Origin: a virus
Virus record (IMG/VR): IMGVR_UViG_3300005293_000050
Coordinates: 1 to 28,223 of that record
DNA: 28,223 nucleotides
Direction: 5' to 3' (one strand)
Under the pieces are notes generated by a model. That model saw only the letters and a program-made list of their open reading frames with translations, did not search any database and had not been told where the DNA came from. Of this stretch, positions 4,002-13,318 are shown piece after piece. A program made the position numbers and the translations under genes. How positions within the stretch are numbered: the first letter of the stretch is position 1; every line of letters begins with the position of its first letter.

Positions 4002-6629
4002 ATGACAGACCCCAATCCCCTACTCAATGGCGCACTCTGGTACGCCCAAACCTACAACTGGAAGATTCTTCCAACACACGGCCTCCGTCCTGACGGTCGC
4101 TGCACATGCGGTAAGGCCCACACGGACCCTAAGGACGTGGGCAAGCATGCCGCTGTCACATCGTGGCAGAATGACGCCACAGACAACCTCGCCACCATTC
4201 AGGGTTGGTGGGAGTCCGAGCCGAACTACAACATCGCCGTCATGGCACGTAACTCGGGATTCTTTGTTCTCGATGTCGATCCTCGCCACGGTGGTGATGA
4301 GGCTTTCTATCGCCTTGAGGAGACTCTCGGTGGGGACATCCCTAACACCCTGAAGCAGATCACAGGCGAGTACACCGTTCGTGGTGTCAAGAAGCGCGGT
4401 TACCACCTGTTCTTCAAGGCTCCCGAGGGGTACACGTTCCCGGCGAACCTGAACAACAAGGGGTTCAGTGGAATTGACATCAAGCACAATGGTTACGTGC
4501 TGCTCTACCCCTCGAAGCACATTACAGGTGTGGAATATGGGTGGGACCCGGAGCGCGCCCCATGGAATCTCGAAATGGCAGAGCCGTCTCAGGCGATGCT
4601 GGAATACTTCGGGCGTAAGGGCGGCGGACAGCGCAACGCTTCGGGCGGCTACAACGGCCAGAAGCGTGACGGGGGTGCCGGTGGCATCTGGGACTTCGTG
4701 GAAATGCTCGAAGATGATCGTGGCGAGAAGATGGACCTCGACCGCTTCATGGAAGAGGGCGTAGCTGAGGGCTCGCGTGCGGTGGATATCTACCGTATCG
4801 CGCTCTCTATGGCGAACAAGCTCGGCACCGACCCCATCGGTCGCGAGGCTACCGTCTCCACGATGCAGAAGTTCAACGCGGAAAAGGTCAAGCCCCCGCT
4901 GCCGATGGACGAACTGATGATGCACGTTGAGCGTGCAATCGAGTTCGTGCATGCCAATCCTAAGAAGGATTTCAACGCGGACGGCGCTCTCGGTAAGCAA
5001 ATCGGCACGTACTTGGCGAACACTAGCGCCTACGTCAAGGAAGAGACTGCCCCGGCACCGCCCAAGAAGAGCGAGCAGCCGTGGGATTCCACGTCTGACA
5101 ATGATGATTGGGAGGACGAGCACGCGCACATCAGCACGGTTGCCATGGCTCTCGATGCGGATGCGCTGTCCGAGGATGAGGGCGGTACACCGGGCGAGCG
5201 TACGATGACGGACACCGGTAACGGTCGTCGTCTCGTGGACGCTTTCGGTAACGTGGTGCGTTATACGCCTGGCCTAGGATTCTTCCTGTGGAATCAGGAG
5301 TACTGGAACCCGGACGTGGAAGAGCTTGGCCTGCGCGAGCACACCAAAAAGCTGAGCGCTATCATCGGTGCCGAGGCTGCGGCAATGACGGACAAGGAAG
5401 CGATCAAGACCGCGAACAAGTGGGCCAAGGATACCAAGTCCAACGCGCGCCAGTTCGCCGCTATCGAGTCTGCCAAGTCCGACTCCCGTATCGGTGTACC
5501 CGTCGAGTTCTGGGACGCCGACCCGCACCTTATCGGTGTAAAGAATGGTGTCGTGAACCTCAAGACCGGCGAACTGATCAAGGGTCGTGCAGACCTCCAC
5601 ATCACCCGCCGTGCCCCTGTGGCCTACCAGCCCGGATTCGGCTCCATGAAGCGTTTCCAGGACTTCCTAGACTTCGGTACGCACGGAGACAAGGAGTACC
5701 AGGCGTGGCTTCAGCGCGCCGCAGGATATACGCTGACGGGTCTACACACCTATGACGTGATGTTCCTCGTCTACGGGCCTCCTGGGACCGGTAAGAACGT
5801 TCTCGTGGAAGCTATCGTCAAGGCGCTGGGCACGAAGCAGTATGCCCTCCCGCTGCCCTCTGAAGTCCTCGGCTCCGGTGACGGCAAGTCCAACCAGTCA
5901 GACCAGTACTACTGGGCTGAAATGCGTGGACGCCGCATGATCTGGGTAGACGAGCTTCCCGAGACGGAGCGCATGAAGGAAAACGCGGTCAAGAAGCTGA
6001 CGGGTTCCGACGAGATTACGGCGCGTTCTCCTGGTGAGAAGCCGTTCTCGTTCGAGTCGCAGGCTAAGCTGTGGATCACCACGAACCACCGTCCGATCAT
6101 TACGGACGATGCTATGTGGCGTCGTATCCGTCCTATGCCGTGGGACCGTCAGCCACAGGTTTCTGACCCGACGCTGAAGGCGTTCATCCACGACCCGGAC
6201 GGCGGACTTCCTGCCGTACTGGCGTGGGCTGTCGAGGGTGCTCAGATTGTTCTGAACTCTACGGAGCCTGACGCTCTCGGCTGGTGCTCGCGTGTCTCCG
6301 AGGCACACGAAATGTACCGCAAGAATGAAGACCGCATGGGCATGTTCCTCGAAGAGGAAATGCATGAGTCGCCCACCGCCGAGATTTCGATCAAGACGAT
6401 GTACGGCCCGTACCAGGCCTGGAGCGAGGGGCGAGGCGAGCGTGCAATGTCACAGATCGCCTTCACCCGCAAGCTTCAGGACCGTGGTGTGCAGGTTACC
6501 GGCACAGGCTCTCGCGCCATGGTGCTCGGATACACAACCCGCGAACCGCTGGAGATGGGTAGCTCGGCATTCAACTGGAACACCAGCAACTACAACCGCC
6601 CCAACCCGCGCGATGACGGGTGGGCCTAA
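4002..6629 (+). CDS. bifunctional primase-polymerase / SF3 (D5-like) helicase
   Basis: This 875-residue replication protein has an archaeo-eukaryotic-type primase-polymerase domain at residues 1-205. The catalytic DxD is D91/D93 (VLDVDP), His135 lies in GYHLFF, and a third acid is at D159 (GIDIK). C34/C36 (CTC) may form part of a metal site. A Gly/acid-rich linker follows at about 210-430. The C-terminal half is a D5_N-type region and an SF3 helicase: Walker A GPPGTGK ending at K598, Walker B around D650/E651 (MIWVDE), sensor-1 WITTN, and an arginine-rich MWRRIR. It should prime and unwind the phage origin as a hexamer. ATG 4002 is preferred over the in-frame TTG at 3972, which has no ribosome site, although AAGG at 3988-3991 is 10 bases away. 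It is a lone plus-strand gene between two minus-strand blocks, and its stop overlaps the stop of the next gene. Confidence 0.93.
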   Translation: MTDPNPLLNGALWYAQTYNWKILPTHGLRPDGRCTCGKAHTDPKDVGKHAAVTSWQNDATDNLATIQGWWESEPNYNIAVMARNSGFFVLDVDPRHGGDEAFYRLEETLGGDIPNTLKQITGEYTVRGVKKRGYHLFFKAPEGYTFPANLNNKGFSGIDIKHNGYVLLYPSKHITGVEYGWDPERAPWNLEMAEPSQAMLEYFGRKGGGQRNASGGYNGQKRDGGAGGIWDFVEMLEDDRGEKMDLDRFMEEGVAEGSRAVDIYRIALSMANKLGTDPIGREATVSTMQKFNAEKVKPPLPMDELMMHVERAIEFVHANPKKDFNADGALGKQIGTYLANTSAYVKEETAPAPPKKSEQPWDSTSDNDDWEDEHAHISTVAMALDADALSEDEGGTPGERTMTDTGNGRRLVDAFGNVVRYTPGLGFFLWNQEYWNPDVEELGLREHTKKLSAIIGAEAAAMTDKEAIKTANKWAKDTKSNARQFAAIESAKSDSRIGVPVEFWDADPHLIGVKNGVVNLKTGELIKGRADLHITRRAPVAYQPGFGSMKRFQDFLDFGTHGDKEYQAWLQRAAGYTLTGLHTYDVMFLVYGPPGTGKNVLVEAIVKALGTKQYALPLPSEVLGSGDGKSNQSDQYYWAEMRGRRMIWVDELPETERMKENAVKKLTGSDEITARSPGEKPFSFESQAKLWITTNHRPIITDDAMWRRIRPMPWDRQPQVSDPTLKAFIHDPDGGLPAVLAWAVEGAQIVLNSTEPDALGWCSRVSEAHEMYRKNEDRMGMFLEEEMHESPTAEISIKTMYGPYQAWSEGRGERAMSQIAFTRKLQDRGVQVTGTGSRAMVLGYTTREPLEMGSSAFNWNTSNYNRPNPRDDGWA

Positions 6630-7096
6630 TCGATGTACTCGAACCTATAGAGCATGTCAAGATCGGCGTCCTGGGCGGCTGCATCCTGTAGCAGCCGCTC
6701 AGCGACGCGGGTCAGGTATCGAGCCCCGTAATCGTCTGGCTTATATAGTGCTTCCAGTACCGCCTCGGCTTCATCGGCCACTAGCGTCCAGTACCGGAAT
6801 GTCTCCGGATAGACTTCGGGCTCAAGGGAATCCGGCTTGCACTCCTGGCAGGGGGTCGCAAATGTGGTCAGGTCCTCGCTGTGCGCCTCGTGGAGGCCAT
6901 AACGACTCACCAGGGGGCACACGGACGAGTGGAAGACATACGAGACGCCTACGCGGCTCAGGACGTACTTACCACCGTCCGTCTTGTAGAGGTCGAACTC
7001 AATCCAACGTGTGGCTCCGGGGCGCTTCGAAGATGAGGACGCCAGGTGACGACCCTCGAACCGCAGCACGCGGTTGCCGTTTCTTACTTCATACAT
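6626..7096 (-). CDS. unknown protein with Ada-like HCCC metal site, last gene of late operon
   Basis: This 156-residue protein is not assigned to a named family. The N-terminal third is a beta-rich stretch (RWIEFDLYKTDGGKYVLSRVG). It runs into VFHSSVCPLV, where H56-x3-C60 is followed by C83-x2-C86 (PCQECKP). The arrangement, including the terminal CKP, is like the compact zinc site of Ada-type and related treble-clef-like domains, so metal binding is a reasonable inference. The C-terminal part is helical and acidic. ATG 7096 is 2 bases from the stop of the collar-domain gene, with AAGG within that gene's end, so the pair is coupled. Its TAG shares three bases with the TAA of the primase-helicase gene on the other strand. 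It could be a tail-tip accessory or an unrelated late-expressed host-takeover protein. Confidence 0.8.
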   Translation of the reverse strand: MYEVRNGNRVLRFEGRHLASSSSKRPGATRWIEFDLYKTDGGKYVLSRVGVSYVFHSSVCPLVSRYGLHEAHSEDLTTFATPCQECKPDSLEPEVYPETFRYWTLVADEAEAVLEALYKPDDYGARYLTRVAERLLQDAAAQDADLDMLYRFEYID

Positions 7097-7098
7097 GG

Positions 7099-7812
7099 TT
7101 AGGCCTTCATAATGTATAGTAGGGCGATATAGGGCTGGAGGTTGTTGTGCGCTCCTCCGCTACCACCATCGTTGGCCGTCTTGTTCCAGTTGCCCTGATT
7201 AGTTGTCAGGTTGTTAGACGGCGGACCACCAGCAGTTGCAATAGCGTTTGCCGCATAGACGGATGTACCACCAACACCACCCCAAGACCATGAGTGTGAG
7301 TTGCCGTTTGCGAATTCGTGAGTGTGCGCAGGAATCTCTCCCGCCGTCAGCGTGTGCGTCTTCGCGCCGCCCGTCTCTCCGAGGACGTTGAACTCGGCCT
7401 GACTGCTGTCGTATCCGACGAGCACACGGCCCTTCATGTTCGGGAGCGAGAAGTGGGTACCATCGGCTGCGCCATACTGGGTTCCGATATTCGCGAAGAG
7501 TGTCGGGTAGTCGGTGCGAAGGAGTGATGTGCCGTCACACACGAGCCAGCCCGCAGGCGCGGTAGCTCCACCCCACGCCATAACTACCCCGGACGGCAGG
7601 ATGTATCGACTATCCCAAATGTCCTGCTCCTGCGCTGACCGGTAGTTGGCGCTGGAGAGATTCTCTATAGTGCGCTCCAGACGCGCTATACGGTCCTCTG
7701 TACCGTCATCAGCCGGTGTGCGGGTCTTCGCCTCAATGGCAGACACACCCTCTTGAATCGCGTTCAGGCGCGTCCCAAGGGTGTTTGACGATCTTGCTCG
7801 CTTACTAACCAC
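7099..7812 (-). CDS. tail fibre/minor tail protein with phage collar domain
   Basis: This 237-residue protein has a short helical, probably trimerising coiled-coil region at about 12-55 and a tail collar domain at 73-134 with the usual landmarks: MAWGGATAPAGWLVCDG, YPTLF, FSLPNMKGRVLVGYD. The end, LQPYIALLYIMKA, is the standard closing strand of collar-domain fibres. A Gly/Ser/Asn-rich segment with several His (EIPAHTHEFANGNSHSW) lies between and resembles metal-binding tips of short fibres. These proteins usually form the receptor-contacting tip of the tail. It overlaps the end of the Gp37-like gene by 8 bases, as expected for the next gene of the tail-tip set. Confidence 0.88.
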   Translation of the reverse strand: MVSKRARSSNTLGTRLNAIQEGVSAIEAKTRTPADDGTEDRIARLERTIENLSSANYRSAQEQDIWDSRYILPSGVVMAWGGATAPAGWLVCDGTSLLRTDYPTLFANIGTQYGAADGTHFSLPNMKGRVLVGYDSSQAEFNVLGETGGAKTHTLTAGEIPAHTHEFANGNSHSWSWGGVGGTSVYAANAIATAGGPPSNNLTTNQGNWNKTANDGGSGGAHNNLQPYIALLYIMKA

Positions 7813-10800
7813 GAGTATCTACCTCCCATTCGGCTACGAGATTCAGTGTAACAGTTTCAGGGAATGTGACCCCATCAGGAACCTGTACCGAGTATGAGCT
7901 AATTTTGCGGACGAACACGTCGGTGCGGGGCTCTAGCTCGGACGCTAGACGCATCCGCATGAAGGGGTCATCTAGAATCAAAGCGCACCAGTCACCCGCC
8001 TTGTATTCGCCTACGTACGGGGCGATAGAGCCATTAAGCGAGACGTTGAGGCTCGTGTACGGCGGCGCGGCCTCAGAGAGGTACCGCTTAGCGTAGGCAT
8101 AAAGCTCATTCTCATCATCGGTCCCCGCGATACCCTCACTAGCGTCCAGCAGGGGCCAGCGCCGCCCGTCCTTGCCGGTAAGTAGGTCTTGCGACGAAGC
8201 GATGCCGATATTGGGTCCAGCCTCCGGGCCTAGGTCCGTCTCACCGACCGCGAAGAATCGGGTTGCCGAGTTTTCCGCAGACTCATTGATACTTACATTC
8301 GTGATGTTACCACCGGGGTATTCGAAGATCAGCTTATCAGCGCCGTAGCGAGACAGCGGTGCAACCGTCCCTACGGGCGGCGGGTCCGGAAAATTGATCG
8401 GGATGAGGACGAACTTCTTCATAAAACGGTTGTTCGGTTCATCGAATTCACAGTCAATCCGGTATTCGAATCCGTTGATGTTGTCCGAGTAGGAATCCAG
8501 CGCCTCACCAACACTCTTCAGTTCGAAGCCACGGTATGCCGTAGGCTCAAGATTGATGCCGGTGTATCCGCGAGACGAGAATTGCATGTCAATATCCGCA
8601 TTGCCGGGGAATGGTCCGAAGCTAGAAATGACCAGAACCGGGTCCACGGATGCACTACCGCGAGACAGCATCGGCTTGGAGGGGTACGGCAGTAGGGTGT
8701 TCTTCACAAAATACAGCATCTTGTTTGCCGAATCGAGACCGCTCACTGTGTATGTGCCGTTGTATAGCAATGTGGCGCGAACGTATGACGGATTCGTGTC
8801 AGATTCCTCCAGAACGTTAGCAGTATACCCCGGTAGGCTGAAGCAGAATCGGTCGGTCGTCGGAACTTCGGTGATGGTTTGTCCACCGTTGAAGATCGAG
8901 GCCTTCCGACCCTCCAGCGTTACCGGCTGAGATGCAACAGACGGCATCGCCTGGGCGAAGGTGAAAGTGTTCGCCGTGACTCCGGTTAGCGTCCGATTAC
9001 CGTCATGAATACTGAGAAGAGTAATCGACGGCTGCGGTTCGTCCTCCTTGGTCGCTAGAGGTACAGCGACGGACACGACATTGGCTCCGGTGCGTGCATA
9101 GGAGAGCGTGGTGTCCGTACGCGCGGTGACGGTATACTTCCCTACAAAGACGCTCGGTCCTTCGACCTTTGCGTTCTGTCCAGATGCCGCCGTAGAGGGC
9201 TGATCTTCGCCACGAAGTGGGAAGCTGATCGTGGTGCCGGTGCGTGCGGAGATGTGCCACTGACCGTTATAGAAACTGTCTAGATTCGTGAGAGTTCCGG
9301 ATGCCTTTGAGGCGGGCACGTTGAGAGGTACCTGAAGATTCTGACCGGCGCGTGCTGCCGCCGCCTTCTTCTCGTCCCAATAGGCTGCGTCAATCTTATA
9401 GGTGACGCGCGTAGCGGTAACTTCGTCAACCACGATTTGCGTGCCGTCGAATGGGACACCTACACCGGCTACCTCCAGCTTAGAGCCTACCAGAATGTTG
9501 TGTGGAATTGAAGTGGTTAGGGTTACAATACCTGCCACGGCCTCTTTACCTGATACGGTATACTGATCGGTCAGCCCGGTGATGGTGATCGGATCATTCA
9601 CCTGGAAGTTGTGCGCCCCTGCCGTGGTAATGGTCGCGACATTATCGACCATACTGCGGCGAGAAATGGCGGAGTTGTCATAGAGGTCTCTGACCGTAAT
9701 GGTCGCCCCCACGGCGGTGTTGTGTGGTACCTGTGTCGTGAGTGTGGCAACATTGGACGTGAGTGCCTTGTTGACGATATTGTGGGTGTCCATACCGGAG
9801 ATGGTCAGACTATCTCCGACCCGGAGATTATGCGGACGCGCGGTGGTCATGGTGACGGTTGTGGTTGTGGTGGACTTGGCTACAATATCCGCATAATCCA
9901 TCAGGCCTGTAAGCAGCAAAGTATCTCCGACCTTAAGCCCATGATCCTCGGTCGTCTTGATTGTGGCCTTCGCGTTAGGGGCGTCCAGCGCTTTTTCGGC
10001 AATCTTTAGATCACGATTGGCCCCGGTAACTGTAAGAGTCTGTCCGTAGGATGCCACAAACGGGTCCTTAAGCTGCATGCCTACGACACCGTACTTGTTT
10101 ACCTCGGTTCGGATGATTTCATTTGTCGGGTTGCTGCCTATTTGGACCGCAGCATAAGGGAGAGTGCTGCTCGAAAAACTCTTCCCGGTGCCAGTATCAT
10201 AGCGGAAGCGGGTTGGAGTCGGAATGCTTAGCACTGGGAAGGTTCCGGAGAAGTCGCTATAAGGGTCGCCAAGAGTGATGGTGACATTCTGCCCCACAGA
10301 AAACCCGTGGTTTGCCGTGGTTGTAGCTTGCGCAATGCCGTTAGACATCTGCACGGTGCTGATGGTCGCTGTGGTCGGCCCCACGGGGGTAAGACCGACA
10401 GCCCCGCCTCGCTCGTAGACAATCACATTGTCAGCGGGGGTGTCTGTGACTTCATATTCACCGTCAAAAAGACCGTCCACATCCTGCACTTGAATAGCCT
10501 GCCCCGGCGCGATGCCGTGGGGGCCTTCAGTTTCGATGATTGCATATCCGTCAATCGCCTGCTTAGAGACAACCGGAAGAGCCCATGAGATTCCAGGCTC
10601 GATGTAGACGTTCGGAAAATCCGTACCTACGAAATCCTTGAACGTGGAGTCGATGAGCGTACGAATATAGTCATACGCATCCTGACGTACGGTCACAGTC
10701 ACATCTTCGTAAGTCCCTTCTGGCAGCGGGCGATAGACGACACCCTCGGCGGGCGAGAGAGGCCGTATCTCGCTAAACCAGTCGAGTCGGAACCAGTTAC

Positions 10801-13276
10801 TATTTGGACCATCGGGCGCATCCACAGTGCCGCTGTTCGTCCCCTCATCTAGAGGTATTGCCACACCATTCTCAGCGGTAAGTTGAACGTCAACTATGTC
10901 TCCAGTGGCGTAGCCGTGGTTCTCCTTGGTGTAGTAGTAGTACCAACCACCCTTGACCTCGGTAGACACGACATCCACAACATCAGACCCGCCCACGACG
11001 TAGAAGCCCTTTGAGTTGGGTGTAGGGCTCTGCAATACGCGGTACGTACCGTTGTACTTCATATTCCCAGGCTCAAAGAATTCAAGCTTTACGGTCGAGC
11101 CCCCACCTGGCAGCACATTGGAGCCGTTGTCAAGCACGACGTTCCACCCGAGAGGGACAGAAACACCAATCTCCTGCACCGAGGGGCTGGCGTTCGTTGC
11201 ACCAAGCCAGTCGAAGTCTTCATCTGGCCCGTAGGGGGTGTTGTCGCCATTACCTGAAAACCAGCGGCCTAGTTCAGTAGTCTTCTCGACCAGCAGGTCC
11301 GAGAACCACACCTTATCCGAGGCAGTGGACAGCCCACCGCTCGTGTAAACCTGCGCAACAATTCCAGCGCTTACTGCACCGGCAGGAACAGGCGGCGTCG
11401 TGAAGGACAGACGAGCCCACTTCTCCGTGCCCGAGAATTCCGTTGGTGTAGTTGTGGGGGAGTATGCGTTGGAGCCGACCGATGTTCCGGCAGCGTCAAA
11501 GTAGTAAACGATCAACTGATAACGCCAACCGGTGACGTTAGCGCGTCCATAGATAGACACGGTAAGCACATCCCCAGGCGCGACCACGGGACGCCCCGCA
11601 TTAGTCCATGCCGTACCACCCACCATCACCGAAGCGAGGTTGGTGTCGGGGCCTGTGGCAGAGCGGTCCACGCGAAGAGTGTCATTGAATGTAGGAGAAT
11701 TGACAACCGTGTCAACTGTCACCGGATACAATACAGGATTATTGGTCGCCCATCCGGCAGACGCAATAGGCGTCAGTGCGATGTTTGTGCGCAAGGTTTC
11801 CCATGTGACCGGTGTATTGTCCGCGTGACGGTAGGTGAGAGTGGCACCGAACTGGTGATTCCACGTCTTCCAAATCTTACGGTGGTAGAAGTAGCTTGTG
11901 AATTCGGACGCCGACACCGAAAGGTCTTTCGACTTGAAGTCGTAGTCACGCGCCCAGATGATGCCGCCCCAGACGCACTTACCGTTACGCATCACATAAA
12001 TAGCTGTGTTGCCAGGCATAGTCGAGTTGTAAAGCTCCATGCTGTTAGTCTCGGCAGTGATTGGAATCTTTCCCTGGAACTTGCCTGCCGCCTTCAGAGC
12101 GCACTCATAAGACACATTACGCAGAGGAATCTCTGCGATGATGTCACCCGTCAGGAGGTCAGCGGTGAAGTAGCGGTACTCGGGGGCCAACCCACGCGGC
12201 TTTTCCGGAACACTCGCCACCTTTGCGGGGATGTGGTGGTTGAATGTGATGTCATCCCAGAGAACATCACCGGCTCCGGAGAGGTAGACCCACTCAGCCG
12301 AGTTTACGGCTGTGAAGGTTACACTTACGTCCGTCCAAATGGATGTTAGTGCCCCGCCCCCACTGGTGATGCTGCCAACGGAGATAGTCCCGCTTCCGGA
12401 TGTCCCCGCTGACCGCGCCTTGGCGGTGAACGTGTAGCTGTCGCCAATAATGAGTCCGGTAAACTCCCGAGCAGCCGATGTGGCGTCTGGCACCAGCAGC
12501 GAGTACATGCCCATGAAGGCTGACGTAGCCGTAATCGAAATCGGTGCGTTGACGTTGAGGCCTTCCCATCCCTCAAAGTCTGACACCCAGACTTCGGGTG
12601 CCTGCACACCCGTTTCCATGACTGATGGGGACTGGTTCGGGGTCCCCGACCACAGCGCATGTCGAAGTGGCTCGTCAGGATATGTGCTGGTGCCGTCAAA
12701 GTATGTGCCTGTCGTCGTACTTACAGGCTCGATAAGGATACGAGTAACAGTAAGTGTGGCACCAATTTCCCCTCCGTCATGGACGACTGTTAGCCCCGCC
12801 GTGGCCGTTGGCGTGGTGGTGGACGTGGTTCCGGTGAGGTCAATATAAGACACACCCTGCGGAACAACTGCCACACCAAATAGTACCTGATTCGCACTGG
12901 ACTCGGTGGCAGGACGCGCGGTAAGCATGACACCAGTGAGCGTGTGCGAAGACTCGATCTTTGCGAGGAATCGGTACCTAGTGTTCGGCAGTAGTGTCGT
13001 GCCGACAACGAAGTCAACCAGGCGGACAGAGCCGCTAGCAAGACGGGTAGCACGGATAGCGGTCGGGATTTCACCAGGCGCATCTGACACAGCGCTCAGC
13101 GACACACTGGAGCCGCCTGAAGAGGTAAATCCGAATGTTCCTACCGCTCGCGGGTTGGGAAACAGGTTACGTCGGACCTCAGACCAGGTAATAGGTCCGG
13201 GGGTCTTCGTACCAGCTTCGAACCCGTGGATGAATAGAGTCTCATCACGAGCCGGGATGTTAATGATCCGAGGCAT
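7805..13276 (-). CDS. giant Gp37-like (Tal-type) minor tail protein with carbohydrate-binding-like domains and FCCH-like repeats
   Basis: At 1823 residues this is the largest protein here. A Gp37-like tail-tip core is split: its first part is at about 365-475 (AEIPLRNVSYECALKAAG, then WGGIIWARDYDF), a helical piece is at 858-895, and the C-terminal part is at about 1560-1823. Two beta-sandwich carbohydrate-binding-like domains precede the core (about 35-220 and 230-345), and a third is inserted at about 495-700. The first and third end in a similar signature (YFDGT...SPSV; WFSGN...SPSV). Residues 905-1510 hold at least eight FCCH-like repeats, typically xVATLTTxxPHN..VGD, plus degenerate FNG-type half repeats. 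Gp37/Tal-like proteins close the tail tube and bear receptor-binding extensions. GAGAG precedes the ATG. A hairpin and an extended -10 box lie in the 49 bases upstream. Confidence 0.87.
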   Translation of the reverse strand: MPRIINIPARDETLFIHGFEAGTKTPGPITWSEVRRNLFPNPRAVGTFGFTSSGGSSVSLSAVSDAPGEIPTAIRATRLASGSVRLVDFVVGTTLLPNTRYRFLAKIESSHTLTGVMLTARPATESSANQVLFGVAVVPQGVSYIDLTGTTSTTTPTATAGLTVVHDGGEIGATLTVTRILIEPVSTTTGTYFDGTSTYPDEPLRHALWSGTPNQSPSVMETGVQAPEVWVSDFEGWEGLNVNAPISITATSAFMGMYSLLVPDATSAAREFTGLIIGDSYTFTAKARSAGTSGSGTISVGSITSGGGALTSIWTDVSVTFTAVNSAEWVYLSGAGDVLWDDITFNHHIPAKVASVPEKPRGLAPEYRYFTADLLTGDIIAEIPLRNVSYECALKAAGKFQGKIPITAETNSMELYNSTMPGNTAIYVMRNGKCVWGGIIWARDYDFKSKDLSVSASEFTSYFYHRKIWKTWNHQFGATLTYRHADNTPVTWETLRTNIALTPIASAGWATNNPVLYPVTVDTVVNSPTFNDTLRVDRSATGPDTNLASVMVGGTAWTNAGRPVVAPGDVLTVSIYGRANVTGWRYQLIVYYFDAAGTSVGSNAYSPTTTPTEFSGTEKWARLSFTTPPVPAGAVSAGIVAQVYTSGGLSTASDKVWFSDLLVEKTTELGRWFSGNGDNTPYGPDEDFDWLGATNASPSVQEIGVSVPLGWNVVLDNGSNVLPGGGSTVKLEFFEPGNMKYNGTYRVLQSPTPNSKGFYVVGGSDVVDVVSTEVKGGWYYYYTKENHGYATGDIVDVQLTAENGVAIPLDEGTNSGTVDAPDGPNSNWFRLDWFSEIRPLSPAEGVVYRPLPEGTYEDVTVTVRQDAYDYIRTLIDSTFKDFVGTDFPNVYIEPGISWALPVVSKQAIDGYAIIETEGPHGIAPGQAIQVQDVDGLFDGEYEVTDTPADNVIVYERGGAVGLTPVGPTTATISTVQMSNGIAQATTTANHGFSVGQNVTITLGDPYSDFSGTFPVLSIPTPTRFRYDTGTGKSFSSSTLPYAAVQIGSNPTNEIIRTEVNKYGVVGMQLKDPFVASYGQTLTVTGANRDLKIAEKALDAPNAKATIKTTEDHGLKVGDTLLLTGLMDYADIVAKSTTTTTVTMTTARPHNLRVGDSLTISGMDTHNIVNKALTSNVATLTTQVPHNTAVGATITVRDLYDNSAISRRSMVDNVATITTAGAHNFQVNDPITITGLTDQYTVSGKEAVAGIVTLTTSIPHNILVGSKLEVAGVGVPFDGTQIVVDEVTATRVTYKIDAAYWDEKKAAAARAGQNLQVPLNVPASKASGTLTNLDSFYNGQWHISARTGTTISFPLRGEDQPSTAASGQNAKVEGPSVFVGKYTVTARTDTTLSYARTGANVVSVAVPLATKEDEPQPSITLLSIHDGNRTLTGVTANTFTFAQAMPSVASQPVTLEGRKASIFNGGQTITEVPTTDRFCFSLPGYTANVLEESDTNPSYVRATLLYNGTYTVSGLDSANKMLYFVKNTLLPYPSKPMLSRGSASVDPVLVISSFGPFPGNADIDMQFSSRGYTGINLEPTAYRGFELKSVGEALDSYSDNINGFEYRIDCEFDEPNNRFMKKFVLIPINFPDPPPVGTVAPLSRYGADKLIFEYPGGNITNVSINESAENSATRFFAVGETDLGPEAGPNIGIASSQDLLTGKDGRRWPLLDASEGIAGTDDENELYAYAKRYLSEAAPPYTSLNVSLNGSIAPYVGEYKAGDWCALILDDPFMRMRLASELEPRTDVFVRKISSYSVQVPDGVTFPETVTLNLVAEWEVDTRG
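8687..10566 (-). repeat. FCCH-like repeat array inside the Gp37-like gene
   Basis: This segment encodes residues about 904-1530. At least eight units match the pattern [VA]-x-[IL]-x-T-T-x3-[PA]-H-[GN]-[FL]-x-V-G-D-x-[IVL], centred on the His at residues 920, 990, 1112, 1149, 1185, 1222 and 1259, with a further divergent copy at 787. Some continue into the second half of the module (FDGTYxV then TxxxYxx); others are cut to the first half and joined by linkers such as NKALTSN. The repeats are diverged at DNA level, so they were amplified long ago. Confidence 0.75.
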
Positions 13277-13289
13277 TTTAGTCTCTCAA

Positions 13290-13318
13290 ATGGTAGGTGT
13301 CTTTGTCGTTCCTACCAT
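13290..13318 (-). other. hairpin between fibronectin and Gp37-like genes
   Basis: ATGGTAGG (13290-13297) pairs perfectly with CCTACCAT (13311-13318) around a 13-base loop. On the minus strand it is followed by TTTGAGAG, which includes the ribosome site of the Gp37-like gene, so it could be a weak terminator or a structure affecting that start. Its upstream arm overlaps the -10-like box at 13317-13322. Confidence 0.45.

Noticed and set aside
4020-5129. 369-residue open frame on the minus strand inside the primase-helicase gene
   Set aside because: It is wholly antisense to a gene with clear catalytic motifs, has no ribosome site and reads as low-complexity Arg/Leu/Val-rich shadow sequence.
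6601-6624. Hairpin near the convergent stops of the primase-helicase and the last late gene
   Set aside because: Only five pairs plus two after a mismatch, inside coding sequence and without a T-run; too weak to call a terminator.
11825-12349. 174-residue plus-strand frame inside the Gp37-like gene
   Set aside because: Antisense to a confirmed coding frame, no promoter or ribosome site, no recognisable motif.
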